A stretch of DNA of 64,000 nucleotides. Origin: Conchocele bisecta. Taxonomy: Eukaryota > Mollusca > Bivalvia > Lucinida > Thyasiridae. Of the stretch, positions 24,061 through 35,500 are shown piece by piece. The translations under genes were made by a program, and so were the position numbers. The notes under the pieces are model-generated. The model saw only the letters and a list, made by a program, of their open reading frames with translations, made no database searches and was not told the origin of the DNA. Positions within the stretch are counted from its first letter, which is position 1; every line of letters begins with the position of its first letter. Location: contig CM055278.1 in the NCBI GenBank assembly GCA_029237695.1, positions 79,877,817 through 79,941,816 on the forward strand. The letters are read 5' to 3'.

Positions 24061-24590
24061 AGTCTGCATCAGTAGCGGCGATTTTTATATGGAATTATAT
24101 AGGAGACTATTACCTTTTCTTACGTAACTTTTAAACTACACAACCTATTGAAAATGCACAAGTCACATTTTAAACTTCAATTATTGTACTTGATGATGAT
24201 GTTTCGTTCGCGTTTTTAAAATAAAAATATTTTGGTCCTTTTTAGCTTTAAACGTAGTCGGTAGTTTTTATTTGATTTATATAGCAAATTGTTATTTTTC
24301 TTCTCGATTTTCGTTGGGAAAATTGCAAAATCTATTTTTATAATAATAGTTACAAAAAATGCACAGGTATTTTCAATTAGCTCATTAATGTTTCTATCTA
24401 TTGATATAAAAAATATGTTTCTAAGTTAACATTATGTTGGTCCTTTTTAGATAATAATAATGACACCATCTGTTTTCATTTTCCAATTAGCGTATCACGG
24501 AAATCTTCGGGAATTTCCGTGATATTCGTTGAAACGGGCACCTGCTTACGGTCACTCTAAAAGCTTATGTGATGCCCGATGCATAACCGT
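24061..24590. other. AT-rich intergenic sequence
   Basis: Nothing was recognised except two short related phrases around TTTGGTCCTTTTTAG (24232, 24434) and a small palindrome, GGAAATCTTCGGGAATTTCC (24500-24519). Confidence 0.4.
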
Positions 24591-24598
24591 GTTGTCGG

Positions 24599-25845
24599 GA
24601 GCCGGACATAATCCCCCCCGGACAAAATCCCCCCGTGCTTTTTGACACAGGCGGACAAAATCCCCCCCGCTCAGATGCAGGGTAGGACAAAATCCCCCCC
24701 GCTCAGATGCAGGGTAGGACAAAATCCCCCCCGCTCAAATGTAGGGTAGGACAAAATCCCCCCCGAAGAAAATGCAGCTAGGACAAAATCCCCCCCGCTC
24801 AGATGCAGGGTAGGACAAAATCCCCCCCACAACCAGTTACATAGAACATTTAATTTTGTTAATAATTCTTAGCATCTTTGGTTTCTTGAATAATTGATGA
24901 TGGTATTATGATATTATGATCACTTAATTATTTTTCAAACTGTTTCTCTGATCACTTTAATCATGTTATTCAAGCTAATTAAAGTATGTTTGGTTTTCAA
25001 ATTGGTTTCTTTGATGCTCTTTCACACGTCATGTTAGTCAGGCTAATTTAATTATTTATGAATATTTGTTAATAATGAGTTGATAATTATGAGATATCTC
25101 ACTCAAGCCGTTATCACGCATTTGAGGTGGTAATTAACATATGTATATAAGTTCATTAAACGTGGAGCGCAGTGGCCTGGTGGTTAGAGCGTCAGACTGC
25201 TGATCTAAAGGTCGTTGGTTCGAGCCTCACCGGAGGCGCTGCGTTGTGTCCTTGAGCAAGACACTTTATCCACACTGCTTCAGTTCACCCTGCTGTGAAT
25301 GGGTACCGATAATTCGTAGTTGCTCTGTAAATACGAATTACCGGCTTCTCTCAAAAAATCTCTACCTCCGTTCTTTCTCCCATTCTTGGGAGACGGCATG
25401 CAAGGTCCTAGAGCCAGTGCCGCCGTTAAATATAAGGAAAAAAAAAAAATTTAAACATGATGGGAATCACACACCGGGTATGGAAGGTGTTCGAGCCAAT
25501 TCCCACCCTTAAATATGAGCCGAATGAATGAATGAATGGGAATCACAATCTTCCATTATGGAGTTTATTACCAGTAACAAAGGTTCTGTTAAGTTGTGTT
25601 TCAATGGGTTTTCTTATACCAAGAAGAAAGAGTCTAAATCGTCCATACGATGGGAATGTTCGAAACATCTGAGCGGGGGGGATTTTGTCCTACCCTGCAT
25701 CTGAGCGGGGGGGGATTTTGTCCTACCCTGCATCTGAGCGGGGGGGGATTTTGTCCGGGGGGGGATTTTGTCCGGGGGGGATTTTGTCCGCCTGTGTCAA
25801 AAAGCACGGGGGGGATTTTGTCCGGGGGGGATTATGTCCTACACT
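24599..25845. mobile_element. Element with minisatellite inverted ends (GGACAAAATCCCCCCC)
   Basis: The left end has about seven copies of GGACAAAATCCCCCC alternating with GCTCAGATGCAGGGTA (24599-24832). The right end carries the same units inverted (25670-25845), including the asymmetric phrase TGACACAGGCGGACAAAATC and its complement. The outermost GGACATAATCCCCCC is also mirrored. An 11-bp direct repeat, CGTGTTGTCGG, lies outside both ends (24588-24598 and 25846-25856), a candidate target-site duplication. The interior is AT-rich and contains a SINE. There is no transposase. Confidence 0.7.
25164..25450 (+). mobile_element. tRNA-derived SINE
   Basis: The head (25164-25241) has a D-arm-like GGCCTGGTGGTTAGAGC, an anticodon-arm-like AGACTGCTGATCT (loop GCT, serine-like) and a B box GGTTCGAGCC. 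It is followed by a body starting GTGTCCTTGAGCAAGACACT and AATGGGTACCGATAA, a phrase I recognise from conserved central domains of animal SINEs (V-SINE-like, from memory). It ends in an A run (25438-25449). TTAAAC occurs on both sides and may be a short target duplication. It is inserted inside the 24599-25845 element. Confidence 0.75.
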
Positions 25846-25888
25846 CGTGTTGTCGGTAGAATTATTAGTGAACAAAGTAACCAACATT

Positions 25889-26246
25889 TTCTACTGATTT
25901 GTAATTTCAGCATAGACTTTGTCTCATTTGATTATCTCAGTAATTTAAACTTGCAATACATAATATAATTTCATCTTTATTTGATTTGGCTAGAAATAAT
26001 TAATGTAATTCCCTTTTTATATGTACGCAGGAATTATAAGGGTTGGTCAGACTACGTTAGATTACAAGATTACTTACACTGGTTGTAAATATTTGCATGT
26101 TTTCTCTTGATTTCACGGCAATATTAACGGGATTTATACCGATTATCGAACTAATATTGGTGAAAGTGTCACAAATTATAAAAGTGTCAATAAATTGAAA
26201 TGTGTTGATTTTATTTACAAGGAATTAAGCAGAATTATCGCGAATT
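25889..26246 (+). repeat. Direct duplication, copy 1
   Basis: It begins TTCTACTGATTTGTAATTTC and ends CAGAATTATCGCGAATTA. It aligns along its length with 26810-27136, offset about 921 bases, with moderate divergence. It is non-coding. Confidence 0.7.
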
Positions 26247-26809
26247 AAATTTACTGCAAAATAAACCTTGAACTATATGTGTACAGCCAGGGTAGACCCC
26301 GTTCAGAATGCGGATGCGCAGCTTGATCTGGGTATACACTGGTTTCAATCGCTGTTTTGCATTAGGCTACATGTATATTGCCCGAGATATTAACTTAAAA
26401 AATGTTCGCTAGCCTGAGAATATATATAACGAGTACATCGGTCATCTGTAATTATTTACCTATAGTGCAGGCTACATAATGATTAATGCACAGTGTAAGC
26501 CCCGATCAGACTCATACACGTACACATTTTAAAAATCGATTAGAAAATAGCATACACGCATATAAGGTCTGCATCCGCGCAGTCTGATCATAGTATACAC
26601 CCATCATGCCTATAGCAACTGACATATTATTAATGCTATTTGTGTAAATAACTTTGTAATTCCATTGATAATAGTGCAATTCACGTTCATAAGGATGATA
26701 ATGCTAAACTGGCCTATATTGCTCTGTTTTATTACCAGATTTGTGCAATGTTAAAATATGAGACACCTAATAAAAAGTGTTCTCTTAAATTGGCAGTACG
26801 GCAAACATG
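26247..26809. repeat. Spacer between duplications with a GCATCCGCGCAGTCTGATCA motif
   Basis: GATGCGCAGCTTGATCTGGG (26320) and GCATCCGCGCAGTCTGATCA (26572) are inverted relatives of each other, and similar phrases occur near 7784 and 55300. They probably derive from a dispersed family common in this genome. Confidence 0.45.
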
Positions 26810-27136
26810 TTCTACTGATTTGTAATTTCAGCATAGACTTTGTCTTATTTGATTATCTTTGACATAATTGCAACTTGCAATACTTAATATAATTTAATCT
26901 TTATTTGATATGGTTAGAAATAATTAACGTAATTCCCTTTTTACATACACGGGAATTGTAAATCTTAGTTTACAAAATTACTTACGCTGGTTGTAACTAT
27001 TTGTATAGTTGCATGTTTATTAACGAGATTTCCACCGATTATCGACACTGGTATTGGTGAAAGTGTCACAAATTGTCGATAAATGGGAATGTGTTGTTTT
27101 TATTTACAGGGAATTAAGCAGAATCATCGCGAATTA
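26810..27136 (+). repeat. Direct duplication, copy 2
   Basis: This is the partner of 25889-26246, with the same block order (AGCATAGACTTTGTCT, AGAAATAATTAA, GGTGAAAGTGTCACAAATT, GGGAATTAAGCAGAAT). Confidence 0.7.
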
Positions 27137-28350
27137 TTTATCCATGAACTTTATTTGTACAAAGGAAGAATATTTAATTCGACATTTGGTATACAATATT
27201 TGCGATGTCATTTACTGAAAACATATTTAACTTTGGAAATCATTTTCACGTGGTCATAAATGTCATTTTCAATAAAATAAACATGTTCGGGAAGTGAGAT
27301 ACATGTTAACCTGACACGTTATTTCCAATATCGCAGTGGTCAATGGTGGACTCGCCACACGACATGTACATGGATTATCTATTTACATATCGATCAACTT
27401 GAAATTGAGAGAAATTACGGAAAAAGCTGATATCACGAAAATTGCCGACTGACCATCACGTATTTGTTATGATGATAATTTAACTAGATGATGGGTCACA
27501 TTTTACAATTTGAATATGTATGAGTATATTAATATTATAGTATAAATAATTATAGGTCTGTATATTATTTTATAAATGTTTCGGGAAATGCATGTAGACT
27601 GTTGGAATAGTCATACTTGTCCAATCATATTGATGTTTGTATTCATTTTAACATGCAGGAAATGTGCATTTCAAATATTGTGTTTACATTGTCGAAATAT
27701 GTTTCTGTAGATGTGTATTTTATTATTAATGATCAAACAAATATCATTCTGGATAAAGTTATGAAGGTGTAATATTGATAATGGGTCTCAAATATGTGGT
27801 GATAACAATGCCACATATAATCTCTAAGTTTGCATCTCTACATATGTTATACAAGCCAGGTAATATGTCTCGTTCTTTGTTCCGCGTTTGCCATTTCGCA
27901 GTTAGCCCTTGTCATAAACCGCTTTGACGGTAATATGTTTGATTAATTATTGATATTACAAAGCCTGAATGACCACACCTTTTGTCTCCGCCCAGACTGA
28001 ATGTTCCTGCATGAAATCTGGTTCCGCCTGGATTGTCATTAAACAGACAAATATCATTGGTGGAAACCCACCAAATTATTAATCCTAACATGTTTGCAAT
28101 TTCCATACTAACATTGTGAAAACTATACTGGCAGTTAATGAAAAGTTATTGTAGTGTCAACACCTGGAGTTGCCAGTGTTTATGCGGAATTTCCGTCACT
28201 TGAATTGAATAGACTTGTGCTTTAGTGTTATTCATATGTTAGAACATATTAAAAGTTTAAAACAGCATGACTTCAACCGTGTAATAATATTATAGTCACG
28301 TTCGTAATATATTGGTCAGCTGAAATTGACCATGTGGTCACTATGGATTT
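27137..28350. other. AT-rich intergenic sequence, nothing recognised
   Basis: No repeats with clear copies in the window, no RNA gene and no credible open frame were seen. Confidence 0.4.
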
Positions 28351-29015
28351 TGTCCAGGTAAGGTGGCAGTGAAAGTTGGATATGACACACTGGCAGGTCC
28401 CCAGGGTGTTCGATTTAGAGAGGTTTCACTCTAAATCAGGCATTTGGTCATTCTTAGCCATTGTTGTGTGCTATGGAGGTCCCCAGGGTGTCCGGCTTAG
28501 AGAGGTTTAACTGTAAATCAGGCATTTTATCATTCTGAGCCATAGTACTGTGCTATGGAGGTCCCCAGGTTGTCCGGCTTAGAGAGGTTTCACTGTAAAT
28601 CAGGCATTCAATCATTCTGAGCCATGGTTGTGTCCTATGGAGGTCCACAGGCTGTCCGGCATAGAGAGGTTTCACTGTAAATCAGGTATATGATCATTCT
28701 GAGCCATAGTTGTGTGCTATGGAGGTACCCAGGGTGTCCGGCTTAGAGAGGTTTCACTGTAAATCAGGCATATGATCATTCTGAGCCATAGTTGTGTGCT
28801 ATGGAGGTACCCAGCGTGTCCGGCTTAGAGAGGTTTCACTGTAAATCAGGCATATGATCAAATCTGAGCATAGTTTGTTTGTGCTATGGAGGTACCACAG
28901 GTCGCTTTAGAGAGGTTTCACTGTATTTCATGCATTTTGATATTCTGAGCCCAAATAGGTTTGTGTGCCCCTATTGGAAGGTCCGCAGGTTGGTCGGTTT
29001 AGATTTAGGTTTCAC

Positions 29016-29017
<2 letters not shown>

Positions 29018-29065
<48 letters not shown>
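29018..29065 (+). repeat. 48-base G homopolymer inside the satellite
   Basis: An uninterrupted run of G replaces part of a monomer in an indel-rich patch. No other monomer in the array has it. It could be a sequencing or polishing artefact. Confidence 0.8.
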
Positions 29066-29066
<1 letters not shown>

Positions 29067-29549
29067 ATTCAGACGGCCCAATGATTTTCAAATTAATCGG
29101 ACCCCTTAGAGAGGTTTCACTGGTTAGTCATGCATTGATATTCCAAAGAGGCCAAATAGGTTTGGGATTGCCCCCTAGGAGGACGCAGGGTGTCCCTAGA
29201 TAGGTTACACTGTAAATACATCGCATTTGATCCCCATTCTGAGCCATAAAGTTGTGTTGCTATGGAGGTTCCCGGGCCAGGTTTCTCGGTTATAGATAGG
29301 TTATTCCACTTGTAATCCAGCATTTGAACATTCTTTGAAGCCATACTTTTGTGCTATGGAGCTCCCCAGGTTGTCTTCCGGCTTAGAGAGGTTTCACTGT
29401 AAATCAGGCATTTGATCATTCTGAGCCATAGTTGTGTGCTATGGAGGTCCCCAGGGTGTCCGACTTAAAGAGGTTTCACGGTAAATCAGGCATTTGATCT
29501 TTCTGAGCGATAGTTGTGTGTTATGGAGGTCCCCAGGGTGTCCGGCTTA

Positions 29550-31120
29550 GAGAGGTTTCACTGTAAGGCAGGCATTTGATCACTCTGAGCGATAGTTGTG
29601 TGCTATGGAGGTCCCCAGGGTGTCCGGCTTAGAGAGGTTTCACTGTAAATCAGCCATTGGATCATCCTGAGCCATTGTTGTGTTCTATGGAGGTCCCCAG
29701 GGTATCCGGCTTAGAGAGGTTTCACTGTAAAGCAGCATTCTGAGCGATAGTTGTGTGCTATGGAGGTCCCTAGGGTGTCCGGCTTAGAGATGTTTCACTG
29801 TAAATCAGGCATTCGATCATTTTGAGCCATTGTTGTGTTATCTGGAGGTCCCCAGGGTGTCCGGCTTAGAGAGGTTTCACTGTAAATCAGGCATTTGATC
29901 ATTCTGAGCCATAGTTGTGTGCTATGGAGGTCCCCAGGGTGTCCGGCTTAAAGAGGTTTCACGGTAAATCAGGCATTTGATCTTTCTGAGCGATAGTTGT
30001 GTGTTATGGAGGTGCCCAGGGTGTCCGGCTTAGAGAGGTTTCACTGTAAGGCAGGCATTTGATCACTCTGAGCGATAGTTGTGTGCTATGGAGGTCCCCA
30101 TTGTGTCCGGCTTAGAGAGGTTTCAATGTAAATCAACCATTGGATCATCCTGAGCCATTGTTGTGTTCTATGGAGGTCCCCAGGGTGTCCGGCTTAGAGA
30201 GGTTTCTCTGTAAAGCAGCATTCTGAGCAATAGTTGTGCGCTATGGAGGTCCCCAGGGTGTCCGGCTTAGAGATGTTTCACTGTAAATCCGGCATTCGAT
30301 CATTCTGAGCCATAGTTGTGTGCTATGGAGGTCCCCAGGGTGTCCGGCTTAAAGAGGTTTCACGGTAAATCAGGCATTTGATCTTTCTGAGCGATAGTTG
30401 TGTGTTATGGAGGTGCCCAGGGTGTCCGGCTTAGAGAGGTTTCACTGTAAGGCAGGCATTTGATCACTCTGAGCGATAGTTGTGTGCTATGGAGGTCCCC
30501 AGGGTGTCCGGCTTAGAGAGGTTTCACTGCAAATCAACCATTGGATCATCCTGAGCCATTGTTGTGTTCTATGGAGGTACCCAGGGTGTCCGGCTTAGAG
30601 AGGTTTCTCTGTAAAGCAGCATTCTGAGCGATAGTTGTGTGCTATGGAGGTCCCCAAGGTGTCCGGCTTAGAGATGTTTCACTGTAAATCCGGCATTCGA
30701 TCATTCTGAGCCATAGTTGTGTGCTATGGAGGTCCCCAGGGTGTCCGGCTTAAAGAGGTTTCACGGTAAATCAGGCATTTGATCTTTCTGAGCGATAGTT
30801 GTGTGTTATGGAGGTCCCCAGGGTGTCCGGCTTAGAGAGGTTTCACTGTAAGGCAGGCATTTGATCACTCTGAGCGATAGTTGTGTGCTATGGAGGTCTC
30901 CAGGGTGTCCGGCTTAGAGAGGTTTCACTGTAAATCAGCCATTGGATCATCCTGAGCCATTGTTGTGTTCTATGGAGGTCCCCAGGGTATCCGGCTTAGA
31001 GAGGTTTCACTGTAAAGCAGCATTCTGAGCGATAGTTGTGTGCTATGGAGGTCCCTAGGGTGGCCTGCTTAGAGATGTTTCACTGTAAATCAGGCATTCG
31101 ATCATTCTGAGCCATTGTTG
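29550..31120 (+). repeat. Higher-order repeat of ~400-480 bp in the 82-bp array
   Basis: The variant phrase CTGTAAGGCAGGCATTTGAT recurs near 29563, 30047, 30447 and 30849. Each time it is followed in order by the CCATTGGATCATCC unit, the short GCAGCATTCTGAGC unit and the AGAGATGTTTCACTG unit. Spacings are about 484, 400 and 402, that is five or six monomers. Confidence 0.7.
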
Positions 31121-32589
31121 TGTTATCTGGAGGTCCCCAGGGTGTCCGGCTTAGAGAGGTTTCACTGTAAATCAGGCATTTGATCATTCTGAGCCATAGT
31201 TGTGTGCTATGGAGGTCCCCAGGGTGTCCGGCTTAAAGATGTTTCACGGTAAATCAGGCATTTGATCTTTCTGAGCGATAGTTGTGTGCTATGGAGGTCC
31301 CCAGGGTGTCCGGCTTAGAGAGGTTTGACTGTAAATAAGGCATTTTTATCATTCTGAGCCATAGTTGTGTGCTATGGAGGTCCCCATTTTGTTGTTCCGA
31401 CTTAGAGAGGTTTCACTGGTAAATCAGGCATTCGATCATTCTGAGGCATTGTTGTGTTATCTGGAGGTCCCCAGGGTGTCCGGCTTAGAGAGGTTTCACT
31501 GTAAGTGAGGCATTTGATCATTCTGAGCCATAGTTGTGTGCTATGGAGGTCCCCATGTTGTCCGACTTAGAGAGGTTTCACTGTAAATCAGCATTCTGAG
31601 CGATAGTTGTGTGCTATGGAGGTCCCCAGGGTGTCCGGCTTAGAGAGGTTTCACTGTAAATCAGCATTCTGAGCGATAGTTGTGTGCTATGGAGGTCCCC
31701 AGGGTGTCCGGCTTAGAGAGGTTTCACTGTAAATCAGGCATATGATCATTCTGAGCCATAGTTGTGTGCTATGGAGGTACCCAGGGTGTCCGGCTTAGAG
31801 AGGTTTCACTGTAAATCATGCATTTGATCATTCTGAGCCATAGTTGTGTGCTATGGAGGTACCCAGGGTGTCCGGCTTAGAGAGGTTTCACTGTAAATCA
31901 TGCATTTGATTATTCTGAGCCATAGTTGTGTGCTATGGAGGTCCCCAGGGTGTCCGGCTTAGAGATGTTTCACTGTAAATCCGGCATTCGATCATTCTGA
32001 GCCATAGTTGTGTGCTATGGAGGTCCCCAGGGTGTCCGGCTTAAAGAGGTTTCACGGTAAATCAGGCATTTGATCTTTCTGAGCGATAGTTGTGTGTTAT
32101 GGAGGTGCCCAGGGTGTCCGGCTTAGAGAGGTTTCACTGTAAGGCAGGCATTGTTGATCACTCTGAGCGATATTGTTGTTGCTATGGAGGTCCCCAGGGT
32201 TGTCCGGCTTAGAGAGGTTTCACTGTAAAAATCAACCATTGGATCATCCTGAGCCATTAATTGTTGTGTTCATGGAGGTCCCCCAGGGGTGTCCGCTTAG
32301 AGAGGTTTCTCTTGTAAAGCAGCATTCTGAGCGATAGTTGTGTGCTATGGAGGTCCCCAAGGTGTCCGGCTTAGAGATGTTTCACTGTAAATCCGGCATT
32401 TGATCATTTCTGAGCCATAGTTGTGTGCTATGGAGGTCCCCAGGGTGTCCGGCTTAAAGAGGTTCACGGTAAATCAGCATTTGATCTTTCTGAGCGATAG
32501 TTGTGTGTTATGGAGGTCCCAGGGTGTCCGCTTAGAGAGGTTTCACTGTAAGGCAGGCATTTGATCACTCTGAGCGATAGTTGTGCTGC

Positions 32590-35500
32590 ATGGAGGTCTC
32601 CAGGTTGTCCGGCTTAGAGAGGTTTCACTGGTAAATCAGCCATTGGATGATCCTGAGCCATTGTTGTGTTCTATGAGGGTCCCCAGGGTATCCGGCTTAG
32701 AGAGGTTTCACTGTAAAGCAGCATTCTGAGCGATAGTTGTGTGCTATGGAGGTCCCTAGGGTGTCCGGCTTAGAGATGTTTCACTGTAAATCAGGCATTC
32801 GATCATTCTGAGCCATTGTTTGTGTTATCCTGGAGGTCCCCAGGGTGTCCGCTTAGAGAGGTTTCACTGTAAATCAGGCATTTGATCATTCTGAGCCATA
32901 GTTGTGTGCTATGGAGGTCCCCAGGGTGTCCGGCTTAAAGATGTTTCACGGTAAATCAGGCATTTGATCTTTCTGAGCGATAGTTGTGTGCTATGGAGGT
33001 CCCCAGGGTGTCCGGCTTAGAGAGGTTTGACTGTAAATAAGGCATTTTATCATTCTGAGCCATAGTTGTGTGCTATGGAGGTCCCCATGTTGTCCGACTT
33101 AGAGAGGTTTCACTGTAAATCAGGCATTCGATCATTCTGAGGCATTGTTGTGTTATGTGGAGGTCCCCGAGGGTGTCCGCTTAGAGAGGTTTCACGGTAA
33201 GTGAGGCATTTGATCATTCTGAGCCATAGTTGTGTGCTATGGAGGTCCCCATGTTGTCCGACTTAGAGAGGTTTCACTGTAAATCAACATTCTGAGCGAT
33301 AGTTGTGTGCTATGGAGGTCCCCAGGGTGTGTCCGGCTTAGAGAGGTTTCACTGTAAATCAGCATTGCATTTCTGAGCGATAGTTGTGTGCTATGGAGGT
33401 CCCCAGGGTGTCCGGCTTAGAGAGGTTTCACTGTAAATCAGGCATATGATCATTCTGAGCCATAGTTGTGTGCTATGGAGGTACCCAGGGTGTCCGGCTT
33501 AGAGAGGTTTCACTGTAAATCATGCATTTGATCATTCTGAGCCATAGTTGTGTGCTATGGAGGTACCCAGGGTGTCCGGCTTAGAGAGGTTTCACTGTAA
33601 ATCATGCATTTGATTATTCTGAGCCATAGTTGTGTGCTATGGAGGTCCGCAGGGTGTCCGTTTAGATAGGTTTCACTGTAATTCAGGCTTTTGATCATTC
33701 TGAGCCATACTTTTGTGCTATGGAGCTCCACAGGTTGTCTTCCGGCTTAGAGAGGTTTCACTGTAAATCGGGCATTTTATCATTCTGAGCCATAGTTGTG
33801 TGCTATGGAGGTCCCCATGTTGTCCGACTTAGGGAGGTTTCACTGTAAATCAGGCATTTGATCATTCTGAGCCATAGTTGTGTGCTATGGAGGTCCCCAG
33901 GGTGTCCGACTTAAAGAGGTTTCACGGTAAATCAGGCATTTGATCTTTCTGAGCGATAGTTGTGTGTTATGGAGTCCCCAGGGTGTCCGCTTAGAGAGGT
34001 TTCACTGTAAGGCAGGCAATTTGATCACTCTGAGCGATAGTTGTGTGCTATGGAGTCTCCAGGTGTCCGGCTTAGAGAGGTTTCACTGTAAATCAGCCAT
34101 TGGATCATCCTGAGCCATTGTTGTGTTCTATGGAGGTCCCCAGGGTATCCGGCTTAGAGAGGTTTCACTGTAAAGCAGCATTCTGAGCGATAGTTGTGTG
34201 CTATGGAGGTCCCTAGGGTGTCCGGCTTAGAGATGTTTCACTGTAAATCAGGCATTCGATCATTCTGAGCCATTGTTGTGTTATCTGGAGGTCCCCAGGG
34301 TGTCCGGCTTAGAGAGGTTTCACTGTAAAGCAGCATTCTGAGCGATAGTTGTGTGCTATGGAGGTCCCTAGGGTGTCCGGCTTAGAGATGTTTCACTGTA
34401 AATCAGGCATTCGATCATTCTGAGCCATTGTTGTGTTATCTGGAGGTCCCCAGGGTGTCCGGCTTAGAGAGGTTTCACTGTAAATCAGGCATTTGATCAT
34501 TCTGAGCCATAGTTGTGTGCTATGGAGGTCCCCAGGGTGTCCGGCTTAAAGATGTTTCACGGTAAATCAGGCATTTGATCTTTCTGAGCGATAGTTGTGT
34601 GCTATGGAGGTCCCCAGGGTGTCCGGCTTAGAGAGGTTTGACTGTAAATAAGGCATTTTATCATTCTGAGCCATAGTTGTGTGCTATGGAGGTCCCCATG
34701 TTGTCCGACTTAGAGAGGTTTCACTGTAAATCAGGCATTCGATCATTCTGAGGCATTGTTGTGTTATGTGGAGGTCCCCAGGGTGTCCGGCTTAGAGAGG
34801 TTTCACGGTAAGTGAGGCATTTGATCATTCTGAGCCATAGTTGTGTGCTATGGAGGTCCCCATGTTGTCCGACTTAGAGAGGTTTCACTGTAAATCAACA
34901 TTCTGAGCGATAGTTGTGTGCTATGGAGGTCCCCAGGGTGTCCGGCTTAGAGAGGTTTCACTGTAAATCAGCATTCTGAGCGATAGTTGTGTGCTATGGA
35001 GGTCCCCAGGGTGTCCGGCTTAGAGAGGTTTCACTGTAAATCAGGCATATGATCATTCTGAGCCATAGTTGTGTGCTATGGAGGTACCCAGGGTGTCCGG
35101 CTTAGAGAGGTTTCACTGTAAATCATGCATTTGATCATTCTGAGCCATAGTTGTGTGCTATGGAGGTACCCAGGGTGTCCGGCTTAGAGAGGTTTCACTG
35201 TAAATCATGCATTTGATTATTCTGAGCCATAGTTGTGTGCTATGGAGGTCCGCAGGGTGTCCGTTTAGATAGGTTTCACTGTAATTCAGGCTTTTGATCA
35301 TTCTGAGCCATACTTTTGTGCTATGGAGCTCCACAGGTTGTCTTCCGGCTTAGAGAGGTTTCACTGTAAATCGGGCATTTTATCATTCTGAGCCATAGTT
35401 GTGTGCTATGGAGGTCCCCATGTTGTCCGACTTAGGGAGGTTTCACTGTAAATCAGGCATTTGATCATTCTGAGCCATAGTTGTGTGCTATGGAGGTCCC

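Noticed and set aside
28879..29109. Glycine-rich small protein
   Set aside because: The glycine run is the translation of the 48-G homopolymer inside a satellite monomer.
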